Position numbers and translations under genes: made by a program | In this document: piece by piece, positions 40,779-49,432 of the stretch | Numbering within the stretch: the first letter of the stretch is position 1 | How the letters are laid out: every line of letters begins with the position of its first letter | NCBI RefSeq assembly: GCF_018613835.1 | Contig: NZ_JAGGPM010000023.1 | Location: forward strand, 124,001 to 188,000 | Length of the DNA: 64,000 bases | Direction of reading: 5' to 3' | DNA from: Arthrobacter sp. ISL-5 | GTDB taxonomy: Bacteria; Actinomycetota; Actinomycetes; Actinomycetales; Micrococcaceae | Notes under the pieces: generated by a model | Seen by the model: only the letters and a program-made list of their open reading frames with translations | Databases searched by the model: none | Told to the model about the DNA's origin: nothing

Positions 40779-41878
40779 TGGCAACGCCTGCGCTGTTCAG
40801 GCCCCTGGCCCTGCGGTCACTGGAACTGCAGCACCGCGGCTGGGTCTCACCCATGTGCCAGTACAGCTGCGACCCCGCCGCGCCCGGAGTGCCCAACGAC
40901 TGGCACCTGATGCATCTGGGGTCGTTTGCTGCCGGGGGAGCCGCCCTCATCCTGACGGAGGCCGCGGCCGTCAACGCCGCCGGGCGCATCAGCCCGCGGG
41001 ACGCCGGCCTCTACAACGATGAGCAGGCGGCGGGCTGGGAACGCATCGTCAGCTTTGTGCACCGCCACGGCGTGGCGGACACCAAAATCGGTGCCCAGCT
41101 CGCCCACGCAGGGCGCAAGGCGTCCACCTACTGGCCGTTTTCCGGTGAAAGAGGCTCCGTGCACGTTTCCGACGGCGGCTGGGGCACCGTCGGGCCGGGC
41201 ACCGCCGCCTTTGACGGCTATGCGCCGCCGGCGGCCATGACCGAAGCGGACATCCAGGGCGTCATCGCGGACTTTGCGGCCTCCGCCGCAAGGGCCGTTG
41301 ACGCTGGCTTCGACACTATTGAAGTGCACGGAGCCCACGGCTACCTCCTCCACCAGTTCCAGAGCCCGCTCGTGAACGACCGCACCGATGCCTGGGGCGG
41401 AAACGCGGACGGGCGGAACAGGCTGACGCTGGCTGTTGTCGACGCCATTCGGAACGTGATCCCCGATTCCATGCCGCTGCTGCTGAGGATCTCCGCCACT
41501 GACTGGGCCGAGGGGGGAATCGGCATCGAGGACTCGGTGCACTTGGCCTCGCAGGCCGCCGGACACGGCGTTGACCTCATCGACGTTTCGAGCGGCGGAG
41601 CCGTCGCGCACCAGCGGATCCAGCCAGGGCCGGGGTACCAAACGGGATTCGCCGCACGCATCCGGCGCGAAACAGGCATCGCCACCGGGACCGTCGGGTT
41701 GCTGACATCGCCCGGCCAGGCAGAACATGTGGTTGCCACCGGCCAGGCCGACGGCGTCTTCATCGCCCGGGCCGCCCTCCGGGACCCGCACTGGTGGCTC
41801 CGGGCTGCCTTCGAACTCGGTCACGACCTGCGGTGGGCTCCCCAGTACGAGCGGGCAGTTCCGCGCCGCGCGTTCTGA
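40778..41878 (+). CDS. NADH:flavin oxidoreductase, YqjM-like old yellow enzyme
   Basis: 366 residues, GTG start overlapping the preceding TAG. FMN-dependent TIM barrel reducing activated C=C bonds with NAD(P)H. Class II (YqjM-type) marks: SPMCQYS (redox-tuning Cys and Tyr), HLGSFAAGGAALILTE, IGAQLAHAGRK, and substrate-binding EVHGAHGYLLHQF; DRTDAWGG and the C-terminal arginine-bearing phosphate site follow. In vivo substrate unknown; relatives respond to electrophilic stress. Confidence 0.93.
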   Translation: MATPALFRPLALRSLELQHRGWVSPMCQYSCDPAAPGVPNDWHLMHLGSFAAGGAALILTEAAAVNAAGRISPRDAGLYNDEQAAGWERIVSFVHRHGVADTKIGAQLAHAGRKASTYWPFSGERGSVHVSDGGWGTVGPGTAAFDGYAPPAAMTEADIQGVIADFAASAARAVDAGFDTIEVHGAHGYLLHQFQSPLVNDRTDAWGGNADGRNRLTLAVVDAIRNVIPDSMPLLLRISATDWAEGGIGIEDSVHLASQAAGHGVDLIDVSSGGAVAHQRIQPGPGYQTGFAARIRRETGIATGTVGLLTSPGQAEHVVATGQADGVFIARAALRDPHWWLRAAFELGHDLRWAPQYERAVPRRAF

Positions 41879-41956
41879 AGGGCCCGGCGTTCTGACCGCC
41901 CGCGGTCATCCCGGTTCTACTCCTTCCGGAGGATCCACATTGGAGGGCGCGCGGCT

Positions 41957-41962
41957 TAGGGT
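41957..41962 (+). promoter_or_regulatory. -10 element TAGGGT, leaderless ABC operon start
   Basis: The hexamer ends six bases before the ATG of the ABC ATPase at 41969. Confidence 0.5.
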
Positions 41963-41968
41963 AAGTTC

Positions 41969-42733
41969 ATGACCCTTCCCGTTACAGCCCTGTCAATCAG
42001 GGGCCTCGCCAAGCGCTTCGGCAGCAAGATCGCCGTGGACGGAATCAGCCTGGAGGTCCCGGCAGGTTCGTTCTTCGGAATCGTCGGCCCCAACGGTGCC
42101 GGCAAAACCACCACGCTGTCCATGGCCACGGGGCTTCTCCGGCCGGATTTCGGCACGGCGGTGGTGCATGGCGTGGACGTCTGGGCCCAGCCGCTGGAAG
42201 CCAAGAGACTGATGGGGATCCTGCCCGACGGCGTGCGCCTCTTCGACAGGCTTAGCGGCGAACAACTTGTCACCTACGCGGGGCTGCTCCGCGGCATGGA
42301 CAAGGACGTTGTGGCTTCCCGGGTGGGGGAACTGCTGGCCGCGCTTGACCTTAGCCAGGATGCCGGCACGCTCGTGGTGGACTATTCCGCCGGCATGACG
42401 AAGAAGATCGCACTCGCGTCTGCGCTGATTCATGCCCCGAAAGTCCTGGTCCTGGATGAGCCCTTCGAATCCGTGGATCCCGTCTCCGCCGCCAACATCC
42501 GGGACATCCTGGACAGATATGTGGCCACCGGCGGCACGGTGATCGTGTCGAGCCATGTCATGGACCTGGTGCAGCGGATGTGCGACCACGTGGCGGTGGT
42601 TGCGGCCGGGCGGCTCCTCGCTGCCGGGACGGTGGACCAGGTCCGTGCCGGGGCGAGCCTGGAGGAGCGCTTCGTCGAGCTGGTGGGCGGCCGGAGCCAG
42701 ACAGAGGGGCTGGAATGGTTGCGCACCTTCTAA
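41969..42733 (+). CDS. ABC transporter ATP-binding protein
   Basis: 254 residues. Walker A GPNGAGKTTT, Walker B VLVLDEPFE, switch histidine in IVSSHVMDLV. The signature motif is YSAGM in place of LSGGQ, as in several ABC-2 type exporter ATPases. The following permease gene starts 19 bases before this gene's stop, so the pair is translationally coupled. Substrate unknown. Confidence 0.92.
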   Translation: MTLPVTALSIRGLAKRFGSKIAVDGISLEVPAGSFFGIVGPNGAGKTTTLSMATGLLRPDFGTAVVHGVDVWAQPLEAKRLMGILPDGVRLFDRLSGEQLVTYAGLLRGMDKDVVASRVGELLAALDLSQDAGTLVVDYSAGMTKKIALASALIHAPKVLVLDEPFESVDPVSAANIRDILDRYVATGGTVIVSSHVMDLVQRMCDHVAVVAAGRLLAAGTVDQVRAGASLEERFVELVGGRSQTEGLEWLRTF

Positions 42734-44286
42734 GGCTGAAGCTGACGCTGCTGAGGAACGGCCTGCGGCGGAGTCCCTGGCAGCTGGTGGGTCTGGCAAT
42801 CGGCGGGCTCTATGCGCTGGGGATCGTCGGCCTGTGTGTCACGGCGCTGCTCTTACTCCGGCAGCAGGATGCCGGCCTGGCCCAGACCGTCGTGGTGCTT
42901 AGCGGTTCCGCAGCCGTGCTCGGTTGGGGGATTGTGCCGGTGGTTGCCTCCGCAGCGGACATGACGCTGGACCCGGCCCGGTTCACCACGGCGGCCGTCC
43001 CCATGCCGCAGCTCCTGGCCGGACTGGCCCTGGGCGGCCTCATCGGAATTCCCGGGCTGGCCACCGTCATTGTGGCGCTGGCAACAGTAGGCACCTGGTC
43101 ACGCGGCATCCTTCCCGCCGCCGGCGCCCTGGTGGGGGCCGTCCTGGGCGTGCTGAGCTGCGTCGTGCTGTCCAAGGTGGTCACCACCGCCACGGCGAGC
43201 CTGGCGGCCTCCCGGCGCTTCAAGGATGTCAGCGGAACGGCGTTCATGGTGCCGCTCGTCCTGCTCGGCCCGATTATGGCAGGAATCTTCCAGGGCGCGT
43301 CCGGTTCGGGCGCCTTTCTGACCGACCTTGCCCGGAGCCTGTCCTGGACGCCCTTGGGCGCGGCATGGTCGCTGGGCGGCGACCTCGCGTCGGGGTATGC
43401 GGGCCACGCGGTGCTCAAGCTGCTCATCGCCGCCGTCACGCTGGCCGGCCTGGCCTGGTGCTGGAAGCTTCTGCTCGAGAGGGCCCTGGTGACTCCGCCC
43501 TACGCGGGAAGCAGCCGCAGGAAGGGCGGGCGGATGGGACTTTTCTCGCTGTTGCCGGCCACTCCGGTCGGTGCCATCACGGCCCGTTCCCTGACCTACT
43601 GGTTCCGCGATCCCCGGTACTCCGGATCGCTCGTCGTCATTCCGCTGCTGCCGGTGGTGCTCGCGTTCCAGGGCAGCCAGACGAACGACTTTGGCGTCCT
43701 GCTGATCGTCGGGCCCCTGACCGCCTTTCTGCTGGCGTGGTCCATTTCGTCCGATGTGTCCTACGACAACACGGCATTTGCACTGCACCTGGCCGCCGGG
43801 GTGCGCGGCGTCCACGACCGGCTCGGGCGGGCCCTGGCGTGCCTGGCCTTCGCATTGCCCGCCGTGCTGATCCTGGCGACCGTGCCGTTCTTCATCACCG
43901 GGGACTGGGACAAGCTGCCCGGCATACTGGGGCTGTCGGTCGGAGTCCTGCTCACGGGGCTGGGACTGGCATCCGTGGTGTCCGCCCGTTACACCGTGGC
44001 CGTCCCGCTTCCCGGTGACAGCCCGTTCAAGAAGCCGCCCGGCAACGTCGCGCAGACCCTGGCCGTCCAGTTCGGCGGAATGGGGGTCCTCATGGTGCTT
44101 ATCCTTCCCGAGTCCGCACTGCTGATCGCCCAGCTCCTGACGGGGGAACAGGCGTTTGGCTGGATCAATCTCGCGCTCGGTCCGCTGCTTGGATCCGTGC
44201 TCTTCCTGGCCGGAGTGAGGGTCGGCGGGCGCTGGCTGGACGCCCGCGGACCGGAACTCCTGGCACAGCTGACCGTGAACCGGTAA
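42715..44286 (+). CDS. ABC-2 type permease
   Basis: 523 residues from ATG 42715 inside the end of the ATPase gene. Around twelve TM segments, in two halves, with a short basic cytoplasmic stretch in the middle (GSSRRKGGRMG, near residue 265). It forms the membrane part of the exporter. Long ABC permeases of this kind are common in Micrococcaceae but none has a substrate I can name. Confidence 0.85.
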   Translation: MVAHLLRLKLTLLRNGLRRSPWQLVGLAIGGLYALGIVGLCVTALLLLRQQDAGLAQTVVVLSGSAAVLGWGIVPVVASAADMTLDPARFTTAAVPMPQLLAGLALGGLIGIPGLATVIVALATVGTWSRGILPAAGALVGAVLGVLSCVVLSKVVTTATASLAASRRFKDVSGTAFMVPLVLLGPIMAGIFQGASGSGAFLTDLARSLSWTPLGAAWSLGGDLASGYAGHAVLKLLIAAVTLAGLAWCWKLLLERALVTPPYAGSSRRKGGRMGLFSLLPATPVGAITARSLTYWFRDPRYSGSLVVIPLLPVVLAFQGSQTNDFGVLLIVGPLTAFLLAWSISSDVSYDNTAFALHLAAGVRGVHDRLGRALACLAFALPAVLILATVPFFITGDWDKLPGILGLSVGVLLTGLGLASVVSARYTVAVPLPGDSPFKKPPGNVAQTLAVQFGGMGVLMVLILPESALLIAQLLTGEQAFGWINLALGPLLGSVLFLAGVRVGGRWLDARGPELLAQLTVNR

Positions 44287-44364
44287 GAGTCCCTGCCAGG
44301 GCGGTCCGGACCGTGATTGACTAGGCACGTACCGCGCAACAGGGACAAGGAAAGGCCGTGAACC

Positions 44365-45147
44365 ATGGAGGTCGTCATCCTTCCGGGCATCCGCCAGATC
44401 GCCTCCCTGGCGGCGGATGCGGTTGAAAGCCTGCTGCGGAACAAGCCCGGTGCCGTGCTGGGACTCGCCACGGGATCGTCGCCCCTTCCCGTCTACGAGG
44501 AACTGGTCCGGCGCCACGAACGGGCCGGCCTGGATTTCAGCAGGGCGTACGGATTTACCCTGGACGAGTACGTAGGGCTGGAGCCTGGCCACCCCGAGTC
44601 ATACCGCGAGGTTATCCGCCGCGACTTCACGAGCCGCGTCAACTTTGACCCGGAAAACATCCTCGGACCCGACGGCAATGCCGAGGACATTCCCGCCGCC
44701 TGCCGGGCGTACGAGGAAGCCATCCGGGCGCGCGGCGGTGTGGACCTGCAGCTTCTGGGCCTCGGCACGGACGGGCACATCGGCTTCAACGAGCCTGGGT
44801 CCTCCCTCGCGTCGCGCACGCGCATCAAGTCGCTCATCGAACAGACACGCCGGGACAACGCGCGTTTTTTCCGCAGCCTCGATGAGGTGCCCCATCATGT
44901 GGTGACGCAGGGGCTGGGCACCATCCTGGACTCGCGCCATGCGGTCCTCGTGGCCACCGGCGCCCAAAAGGCGCAGGCTGTCCATGATCTTGTGGAGGGG
45001 CCCCTGGCCGCGATTTGCCCGGCATCGGTCCTTCAGCTTCATCCCCATGCCAGCATCCTCGTGGACGAAGCCGCGGCGTCGTCACTGAAGCTCGCCGATT
45101 ACTACCGCCACACGTATGACCACAAGCCGGGCTGGCAGGGCCTGTAG
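44365..45147 (+). CDS. nagB: Glucosamine-6-phosphate deaminase
   Basis: 260 residues. Converts glucosamine 6-phosphate to fructose 6-phosphate and ammonia. Substrate and catalytic motifs: LGLATGSSPLPVYEEL, TLDEYVGL (catalytic Asp), GLGTDGHIGFNEPGS (His/Glu pair). Normal length, hexamer-type; the allosteric GlcNAc6P residues cannot be judged by eye. Stands alone rather than beside nagA. AGGAAAGG lies upstream of the ATG. Confidence 0.95.
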   Translation: MEVVILPGIRQIASLAADAVESLLRNKPGAVLGLATGSSPLPVYEELVRRHERAGLDFSRAYGFTLDEYVGLEPGHPESYREVIRRDFTSRVNFDPENILGPDGNAEDIPAACRAYEEAIRARGGVDLQLLGLGTDGHIGFNEPGSSLASRTRIKSLIEQTRRDNARFFRSLDEVPHHVVTQGLGTILDSRHAVLVATGAQKAQAVHDLVEGPLAAICPASVLQLHPHASILVDEAAASSLKLADYYRHTYDHKPGWQGL

Positions 45148-45217
45148 CGCCCAGGGCCGCGGCCGGACGAGCCACTCCGACCCGTCCCGGCGTCCGGTGC
45201 CCGCCGCCCGGAACAGC

Positions 45218-45223
45218 TAAGAT
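45218..45223 (+). promoter_or_regulatory. -10 element TAAGAT, leaderless DUF3039 start
   Basis: The hexamer ends seven bases before ATG 45231 and overlaps the upstream candidate ATG at 45222, which argues for 45231 as the true start. Confidence 0.5.
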
Positions 45224-45230
45224 GGATGGC

Positions 45231-45563
45231 ATGACTAGCATGACGGATCCTCTCGACAACGACCCCATGCGTGAGCTTTCCGGAGCCGGATCGTCCACCG
45301 CAACCATTGAGCGCGAGGAACTGCGCCAGGAAGTGGAGCCCGGGGACCGCGATCGCTTTTCGCACTACGTCCGCAAGGAAAAGATCATGGAGTCCGCACT
45401 CTCCGGCGAGCCGGTCATTGCGCTGTGCGGCAAGGTCTGGACACCGGGGCGGGATCCCCAGAAGTTCCCCGTTTGCCCCATGTGCAAAGAGGTCTATGAC
45501 GGCCTGCGGCCCGGAAATGACGGCGGCAAGGGGTCCGGCGGGGACTCAGGCAACAACAAGTAG
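45231..45563 (+). CDS. DUF3039 protein, zinc-ribbon-like
   Basis: 110 residues. The conserved core is DRDRFSHYVRKEKIMESALSG followed by ALCGKVWTPGRDP and FPVCPMCKEVYDGL, giving a C...CxxC set able to bind zinc. This is the DUF3039 family, widespread in actinobacteria and of unknown function. The TAG stop shares its last base with the GTG of the SF2 helicase, so the two proteins are translationally coupled and probably work together. Confidence 0.88.
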   Translation: MTSMTDPLDNDPMRELSGAGSSTATIEREELRQEVEPGDRDRFSHYVRKEKIMESALSGEPVIALCGKVWTPGRDPQKFPVCPMCKEVYDGLRPGNDGGKGSGGDSGNNK

Positions 45564-47341
45564 TGACGGAGACACTCTTCGGCGGACCCACCCTGCCTCC
45601 GGCTTATCCGGAACGTGCAGCCTGGGGAACCGCCCCGAAGCTGCGCGCCTGGCAGCAGGAGGCCCTGGACCGTTACTTCAGCACCGGGCCACGCGACTTC
45701 ATGGCCGTCGCGACGCCCGGCGCCGGCAAGACCACCTTTGCGCTGCGGGTGGCGTCCATGCTCATCGAGGCCGGCACGGTCAACCGGGTGACGATCGTCG
45801 CCCCGACCGACCACCTCAAGCGGCAATGGGCGGACGCCGCGGCGCGTGTGGGCATCGCCATTGATCCGAACTTCAAGAATTCCGACGGCCAGCACGGGCG
45901 CGGGTTCATCGGCGTCGCGGTGACGTATGCGCAGGTGGCCAGCAAGCCGATGCTGCACCGGGCCAAGACCGAAGCCGCACGCACGCTGGTGATTCTCGAT
46001 GAAATCCACCACGGCGGCGAGGCGTTGTCGTGGGGCGACGGACTCCGCGAGGCATTCGATCCGGCTGCCCGGCGGCTGTCCCTGACGGGTACGCCGTTCC
46101 GCTCTGACACCTCGCCCATCCCGTTCGTGGAGTACGCGGAGGACAGGGACGGCATCAGGCGTTCCAAGGCGGATTACACGTACGGCTACGGCAGCGCCCT
46201 GCGGGACCATGTGGTGCGGCCCGTCATGTTCATGGCGTATTCGGGGCAGATGCGCTGGCGCACCAGCGGCGGCGAGGAGATGGCCGCTTCCCTCGGTGAG
46301 GCGGCAGTCACCAAGGACGTCACCTCCCAGGCGTGGCGGACAGCCCTGAACCCCACGGGCGAATGGATTCCCGCGGTGCTGGCCGGTGCGGACAAACGCC
46401 TCAGCGAAGTCCGGCGCTCCGTTCCCGACGCCGGAGGCCTGGTGATCGCAACGGACCACGACGACGCCAGGGCGTACGCGGGGCAGCTGAAGAGGATCAC
46501 CGGTGAGTCACCCACGCTGATCCTTTCCGATGATGCCAAGGCCTCAAGCAAGATCGAGGAATTCACGGCCAGCGACAAGCGCTGGATGGTAGCCGTCCGC
46601 ATGGTGTCCGAAGGCGTGGACGTTCCGCGGCTGTCCGTCGGTGTGTACGCGACGTCGACGTCCACGCCGCTGTTCTTCGCCCAGGCCGTGGGGCGCTTTG
46701 TGCGTGCCCGGAAGCGGGGCGAGACGGCGTCGGTGTTCCTGCCCTCGGTTCCCCAGCTGATGGCGCTGGCCAACTCCATGGAAGCCGAGCGCGACCACGC
46801 GCTGGACCGGCCGGAGAACGAGGACGGAGACGGCCTCTTCAATCCGGAAGACTCGCTGATGGACGAAGCCAACCGGGAGGACAAGGCCTCGGACAGCCTG
46901 ACCAAGGGCAAGTTCGAGGCGTTGGATTCCCAGGCGTCCTTCGACCGTGTGCTGTTCGACGGCGGCGAGTTCGGCACCGGCGGTGACATCGGTTCGGAGG
47001 ACGAACTGGACTTCCTCGGCATTCCGGGCCTCCTGGACGCGGAGCAGGTGGGCACCCTGCTGCGGCAGCGCCAGCACGAGCAGCAGAGCCGCAAGAAACG
47101 CCTGGCACCGGCGGCTGCGCCTGCTGCCCCGGCAGTCCCGGACCACCGGATGCTGATGGACCTGCGCAACGAGCTGGCCAAGAACGTGGCCGCATGGTCG
47201 GCGCGCACGGGGACGCCGCACGGCGTGGTGCACACGAAACTGCGGACCGTCTGCGGCGGGCCCCCGGTGGCGCAGGCGAACGAAGAGCAGCTCCAGTCCC
47301 GGCTGAAGAAGCTCCAGGACTGGTTCGTCGGCCGGAAGTAG
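45563..47341 (+). CDS. SF2 DEAD/DEAH-type helicase
   Basis: 592 residues from a GTG overlapping the DUF3039 stop. RecA-like domain 1: RAWQQEALDRYF (Q-like), Walker A ATPGAGKTTFA, VAPTDHL, VILDEIHHGGEAL (DEIH box) and LTGTPFRS (motif III). Domain 2: VRMVSEGVDVPRLSV and AQAVGRFVRARKRGE (motif VI arginines). The rest is charged and partly low complexity. The fold is nearest to restriction/repair-type SF2 translocases (UvsW/RadD/XPB-like). Substrate unknown; coupling to a zinc-ribbon partner suggests nucleic-acid repair or surveillance. Confidence 0.92.
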   Translation: MTETLFGGPTLPPAYPERAAWGTAPKLRAWQQEALDRYFSTGPRDFMAVATPGAGKTTFALRVASMLIEAGTVNRVTIVAPTDHLKRQWADAAARVGIAIDPNFKNSDGQHGRGFIGVAVTYAQVASKPMLHRAKTEAARTLVILDEIHHGGEALSWGDGLREAFDPAARRLSLTGTPFRSDTSPIPFVEYAEDRDGIRRSKADYTYGYGSALRDHVVRPVMFMAYSGQMRWRTSGGEEMAASLGEAAVTKDVTSQAWRTALNPTGEWIPAVLAGADKRLSEVRRSVPDAGGLVIATDHDDARAYAGQLKRITGESPTLILSDDAKASSKIEEFTASDKRWMVAVRMVSEGVDVPRLSVGVYATSTSTPLFFAQAVGRFVRARKRGETASVFLPSVPQLMALANSMEAERDHALDRPENEDGDGLFNPEDSLMDEANREDKASDSLTKGKFEALDSQASFDRVLFDGGEFGTGGDIGSEDELDFLGIPGLLDAEQVGTLLRQRQHEQQSRKKRLAPAAAPAAPAVPDHRMLMDLRNELAKNVAAWSARTGTPHGVVHTKLRTVCGGPPVAQANEEQLQSRLKKLQDWFVGRK

Positions 47342-47361
47342 GCCGGAAGAGATTTCAGGAC

Positions 47362-47400
47362 AGGAAAGGCGGGGCCGCCTCAGACGGCCCCGCCTTTCCT
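47362..47400. terminator. Bidirectional terminator, 16-bp stem
   Basis: Arms 47362-47377 and 47385-47400 are perfect complements around a 7-base loop; the left edge is AGGAAAGG and the right CCTTTCCT. Lies between the convergent helicase and pncA genes. Confidence 0.9.
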
Positions 47401-47431
47401 GCTGCCTGCGTTCCCGCTGCCAGGGGGGCGG

Positions 47432-48067
47432 CTACTCGAGGTCGACGCCGCCCAGTTCCATTTCGGCATACGTGTCGTCAAGGTTTTCGGCTATGCCGGC
47501 CGTCAGCCGCTTGATCACGGTGACGGAGTAGCCGGCCTGCACAGCGTCCAGGGACGTTGCCATGACGCAGTGGTCGGTAGCGAGCCCGACCACCACGACG
47601 TCCTCCACGTCATGGCTCTGGAGCCAGTCATCCAGCCCGATGGAGTCTTCATCGGGAGCGTACTCCGGGTCTACGGCCGAGGGCAGGGCACCGGGCTTCC
47701 GGTCCCCGGTGGGGACGGCGTCGTCGGGGGCCAGCAGTCCTTCGAATCCGGAGTAGGCGGCGGTGTGGAGGCCCTTGTGGAAGTAGGCCTGGATGTGCTC
47801 GGTGTCGAGGTCCGGATGCAGCTCGGCCCCCTGCGACCCGGCGACGCAGTGCGGCGGCCAGCTGTCCTTGAAGTCCGGAGTCTCCGAGAAGTGGGCGCCG
47901 GGATCGATGTGCCAGTCCTGGGTGGCCACGATGTGGTCGAACTGCCCGTGGTGCGCCTCGACGTACTCGCTGATTGCGCCCGCCACCGCCGCACCGCCCT
48001 CGACCGGCAGCGCGCCGCCTTCGCAGAAGTCGTTCTGGACGTCGACAATGATCAGTGCACGTGACAT
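47432..48067 (-). CDS. pncA: Nicotinamidase
   Basis: 211 residues, isochorismatase-like hydrolase. Converts nicotinamide to nicotinate; in mycobacteria PncA also activates pyrazinamide. Catalytic Asp in IIVDVQNDFCEGG, metal-binding WHIDPGAHFS (DxH), and nucleophile Cys in ATDHCVMAT. It follows pncB with an ATGA overlap, giving a two-gene NAD salvage operon: nicotinamide to nicotinate to nicotinate mononucleotide. Confidence 0.96.
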   Translation of the reverse strand: MSRALIIVDVQNDFCEGGALPVEGGAAVAGAISEYVEAHHGQFDHIVATQDWHIDPGAHFSETPDFKDSWPPHCVAGSQGAELHPDLDTEHIQAYFHKGLHTAAYSGFEGLLAPDDAVPTGDRKPGALPSAVDPEYAPDEDSIGLDDWLQSHDVEDVVVVGLATDHCVMATSLDAVQAGYSVTVIKRLTAGIAENLDDTYAEMELGGVDLE

Positions 48068-49395
48068 CAGCTCTCCTCGTAGATGGTGGGGATGGCCGGT
48101 TCACCGCGATGCAGGCGGTGGACCACCGCCGGCAGCTCGGCCATTGAATCGGCATGGCGCTGGCGGGCGCGAAGCACGCCTTCGTGGCCCGTCCAGCCCG
48201 GCAGCAGCTCTCCGTTCTTGATGAACTGCTGGAGCAGGGGACGGTCATCGCCGTCGTCAAACGGACGGTGGCCGACGCCGACGATTTCGTGGGTTGCCGT
48301 CCCGTGCTCGTTGAGCCTGCGCAGGGCGTATTTCCGCCCGCCCTTGCTCACCTTGTTCTTGGCCGTCTTGGCCACGGACACGAATTCCCCGGAATCGTCC
48401 GTGCGGGCGACCAGCTTATAGACCATGCTCGCGGTGGGGGCGCCGGAGCCGGTCACGAGCGAGGTGCCCACGCCGTAGGCATCGACGGGCGCGGACTGGA
48501 GCGCCGCGATGGCGAACTCGTCCAGATCCGAGGTGACCATGATCCGGGTGTTCTCGTTGCCCAGCTCGTCCAGCAGGCGCCGCACCCACTGGGCCTGTTC
48601 CACGAGGTCACCCGAGTCCAGCCGGACGGCACCCAACTTGTCCCCGGCGATGTCCACGGCCGTACGGACGGCCGTTTCGACGTCGTACGTGTCCACGAGC
48701 AGCGAGGTGCCGGCGCCCAGGGAGGCGACCTGCGCCTCAAAGGCGTCGCGTTCCGTGTCGTGGAGGAGCGTGAAGGAATGGGCCGCGGTGCCGACGGTCT
48801 TGATCCCGTAGCGGAGGCCGGCCTCGAGGTTGGAGGTACTGGCGAATCCTGCGATGACGGCGGCCCGGGCCGCTGCCGTGGCCGATTCCTCCTGGGTCCG
48901 CCGCGAGCCCATTTCGATGCAGGGCCGGCTGCCGGCGGCGGTGATCATCCGGGACGCCGCCGAGGCGATGGCGCTGTCGTGATTGAGCACGGACAGCACG
49001 TAGGTCTCCAGGATGCAGGCCTCCGCGAACGTCGACTCGACGATCAGGATGGGGGAGTTGGGGAAGTAGGCCTCGCCCTCGGCGTAGCCCCAGATGTCCC
49101 CGGTGAAGCGGAAGTCGGCCAAGTAGTCCAGCGTTTCCTTGTTGACCACGCCGGTGCGCCCCAGGAACTCGAGTTCGGCGTCGCCGAACCGGAATGCCGC
49201 AATGCCGTCCAGGAGCCGGCCGGTGCCGCCCACGATGCCGTAACGGCGGCCGTCCGGGAGCGTGCGCGCGAAGGCCTCGAACACGGACCTGCGGTGCGCA
49301 GCGCCGGAATGCAGGGCCGCCTGGAGCATGGTCAGCTCGTAGTGGTCGGTGAACAGGGACGTGCGTGGCTGGTCCCAGCCGGCGGAGGTACTCAC
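48067..49395 (-). CDS. pncB: Nicotinate phosphoribosyltransferase
   Basis: 442 residues from a GTG at 49395. Adds phosphoribose to nicotinate. N-terminal FTDHYELTMLQAAL, VDTYDVETAV (nicotinate/PRPP site) and GVGTSLVTGSGAP phosphate-binding loop are clear. TAGAGT lies six bases before the GTG, so the transcript should be leaderless, and it diverges from clpS, whose own -10 is 19 bases away. Confidence 0.96.
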   Translation of the reverse strand: MSTSAGWDQPRTSLFTDHYELTMLQAALHSGAAHRRSVFEAFARTLPDGRRYGIVGGTGRLLDGIAAFRFGDAELEFLGRTGVVNKETLDYLADFRFTGDIWGYAEGEAYFPNSPILIVESTFAEACILETYVLSVLNHDSAIASAASRMITAAGSRPCIEMGSRRTQEESATAAARAAVIAGFASTSNLEAGLRYGIKTVGTAAHSFTLLHDTERDAFEAQVASLGAGTSLLVDTYDVETAVRTAVDIAGDKLGAVRLDSGDLVEQAQWVRRLLDELGNENTRIMVTSDLDEFAIAALQSAPVDAYGVGTSLVTGSGAPTASMVYKLVARTDDSGEFVSVAKTAKNKVSKGGRKYALRRLNEHGTATHEIVGVGHRPFDDGDDRPLLQQFIKNGELLPGWTGHEGVLRARQRHADSMAELPAVVHRLHRGEPAIPTIYEES

Positions 49396-49401
49396 AAAAT
49401 C

Positions 49402-49407
49402 ACTCTA
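49402..49407 (-). promoter_or_regulatory. -10 element TAGAGT, leaderless pncB start
   Basis: On the minus strand the hexamer ends six bases before the pncB GTG at 49395. Confidence 0.55.
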
Positions 49408-49420
49408 GTGCGCATCCCCA

Positions 49421-49426
49421 TAGAAT
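49421..49426 (+). promoter_or_regulatory. -10 element TAGAAT, leaderless clpS start
   Basis: The hexamer ends six bases before the clpS ATG at 49433. Only 37 bases separate the pncB and clpS start codons, so the two promoters lie back to back and polymerases bound at both should interfere. Confidence 0.6.
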
Positions 49427-49432
49427 GGACAG

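Noticed and set aside
45563..47341. SF2 helicase as part of a phage-defence island
   Set aside because: No methylase, nuclease or other defence gene beside it; neighbours are nagB and NAD salvage genes in a conserved order.
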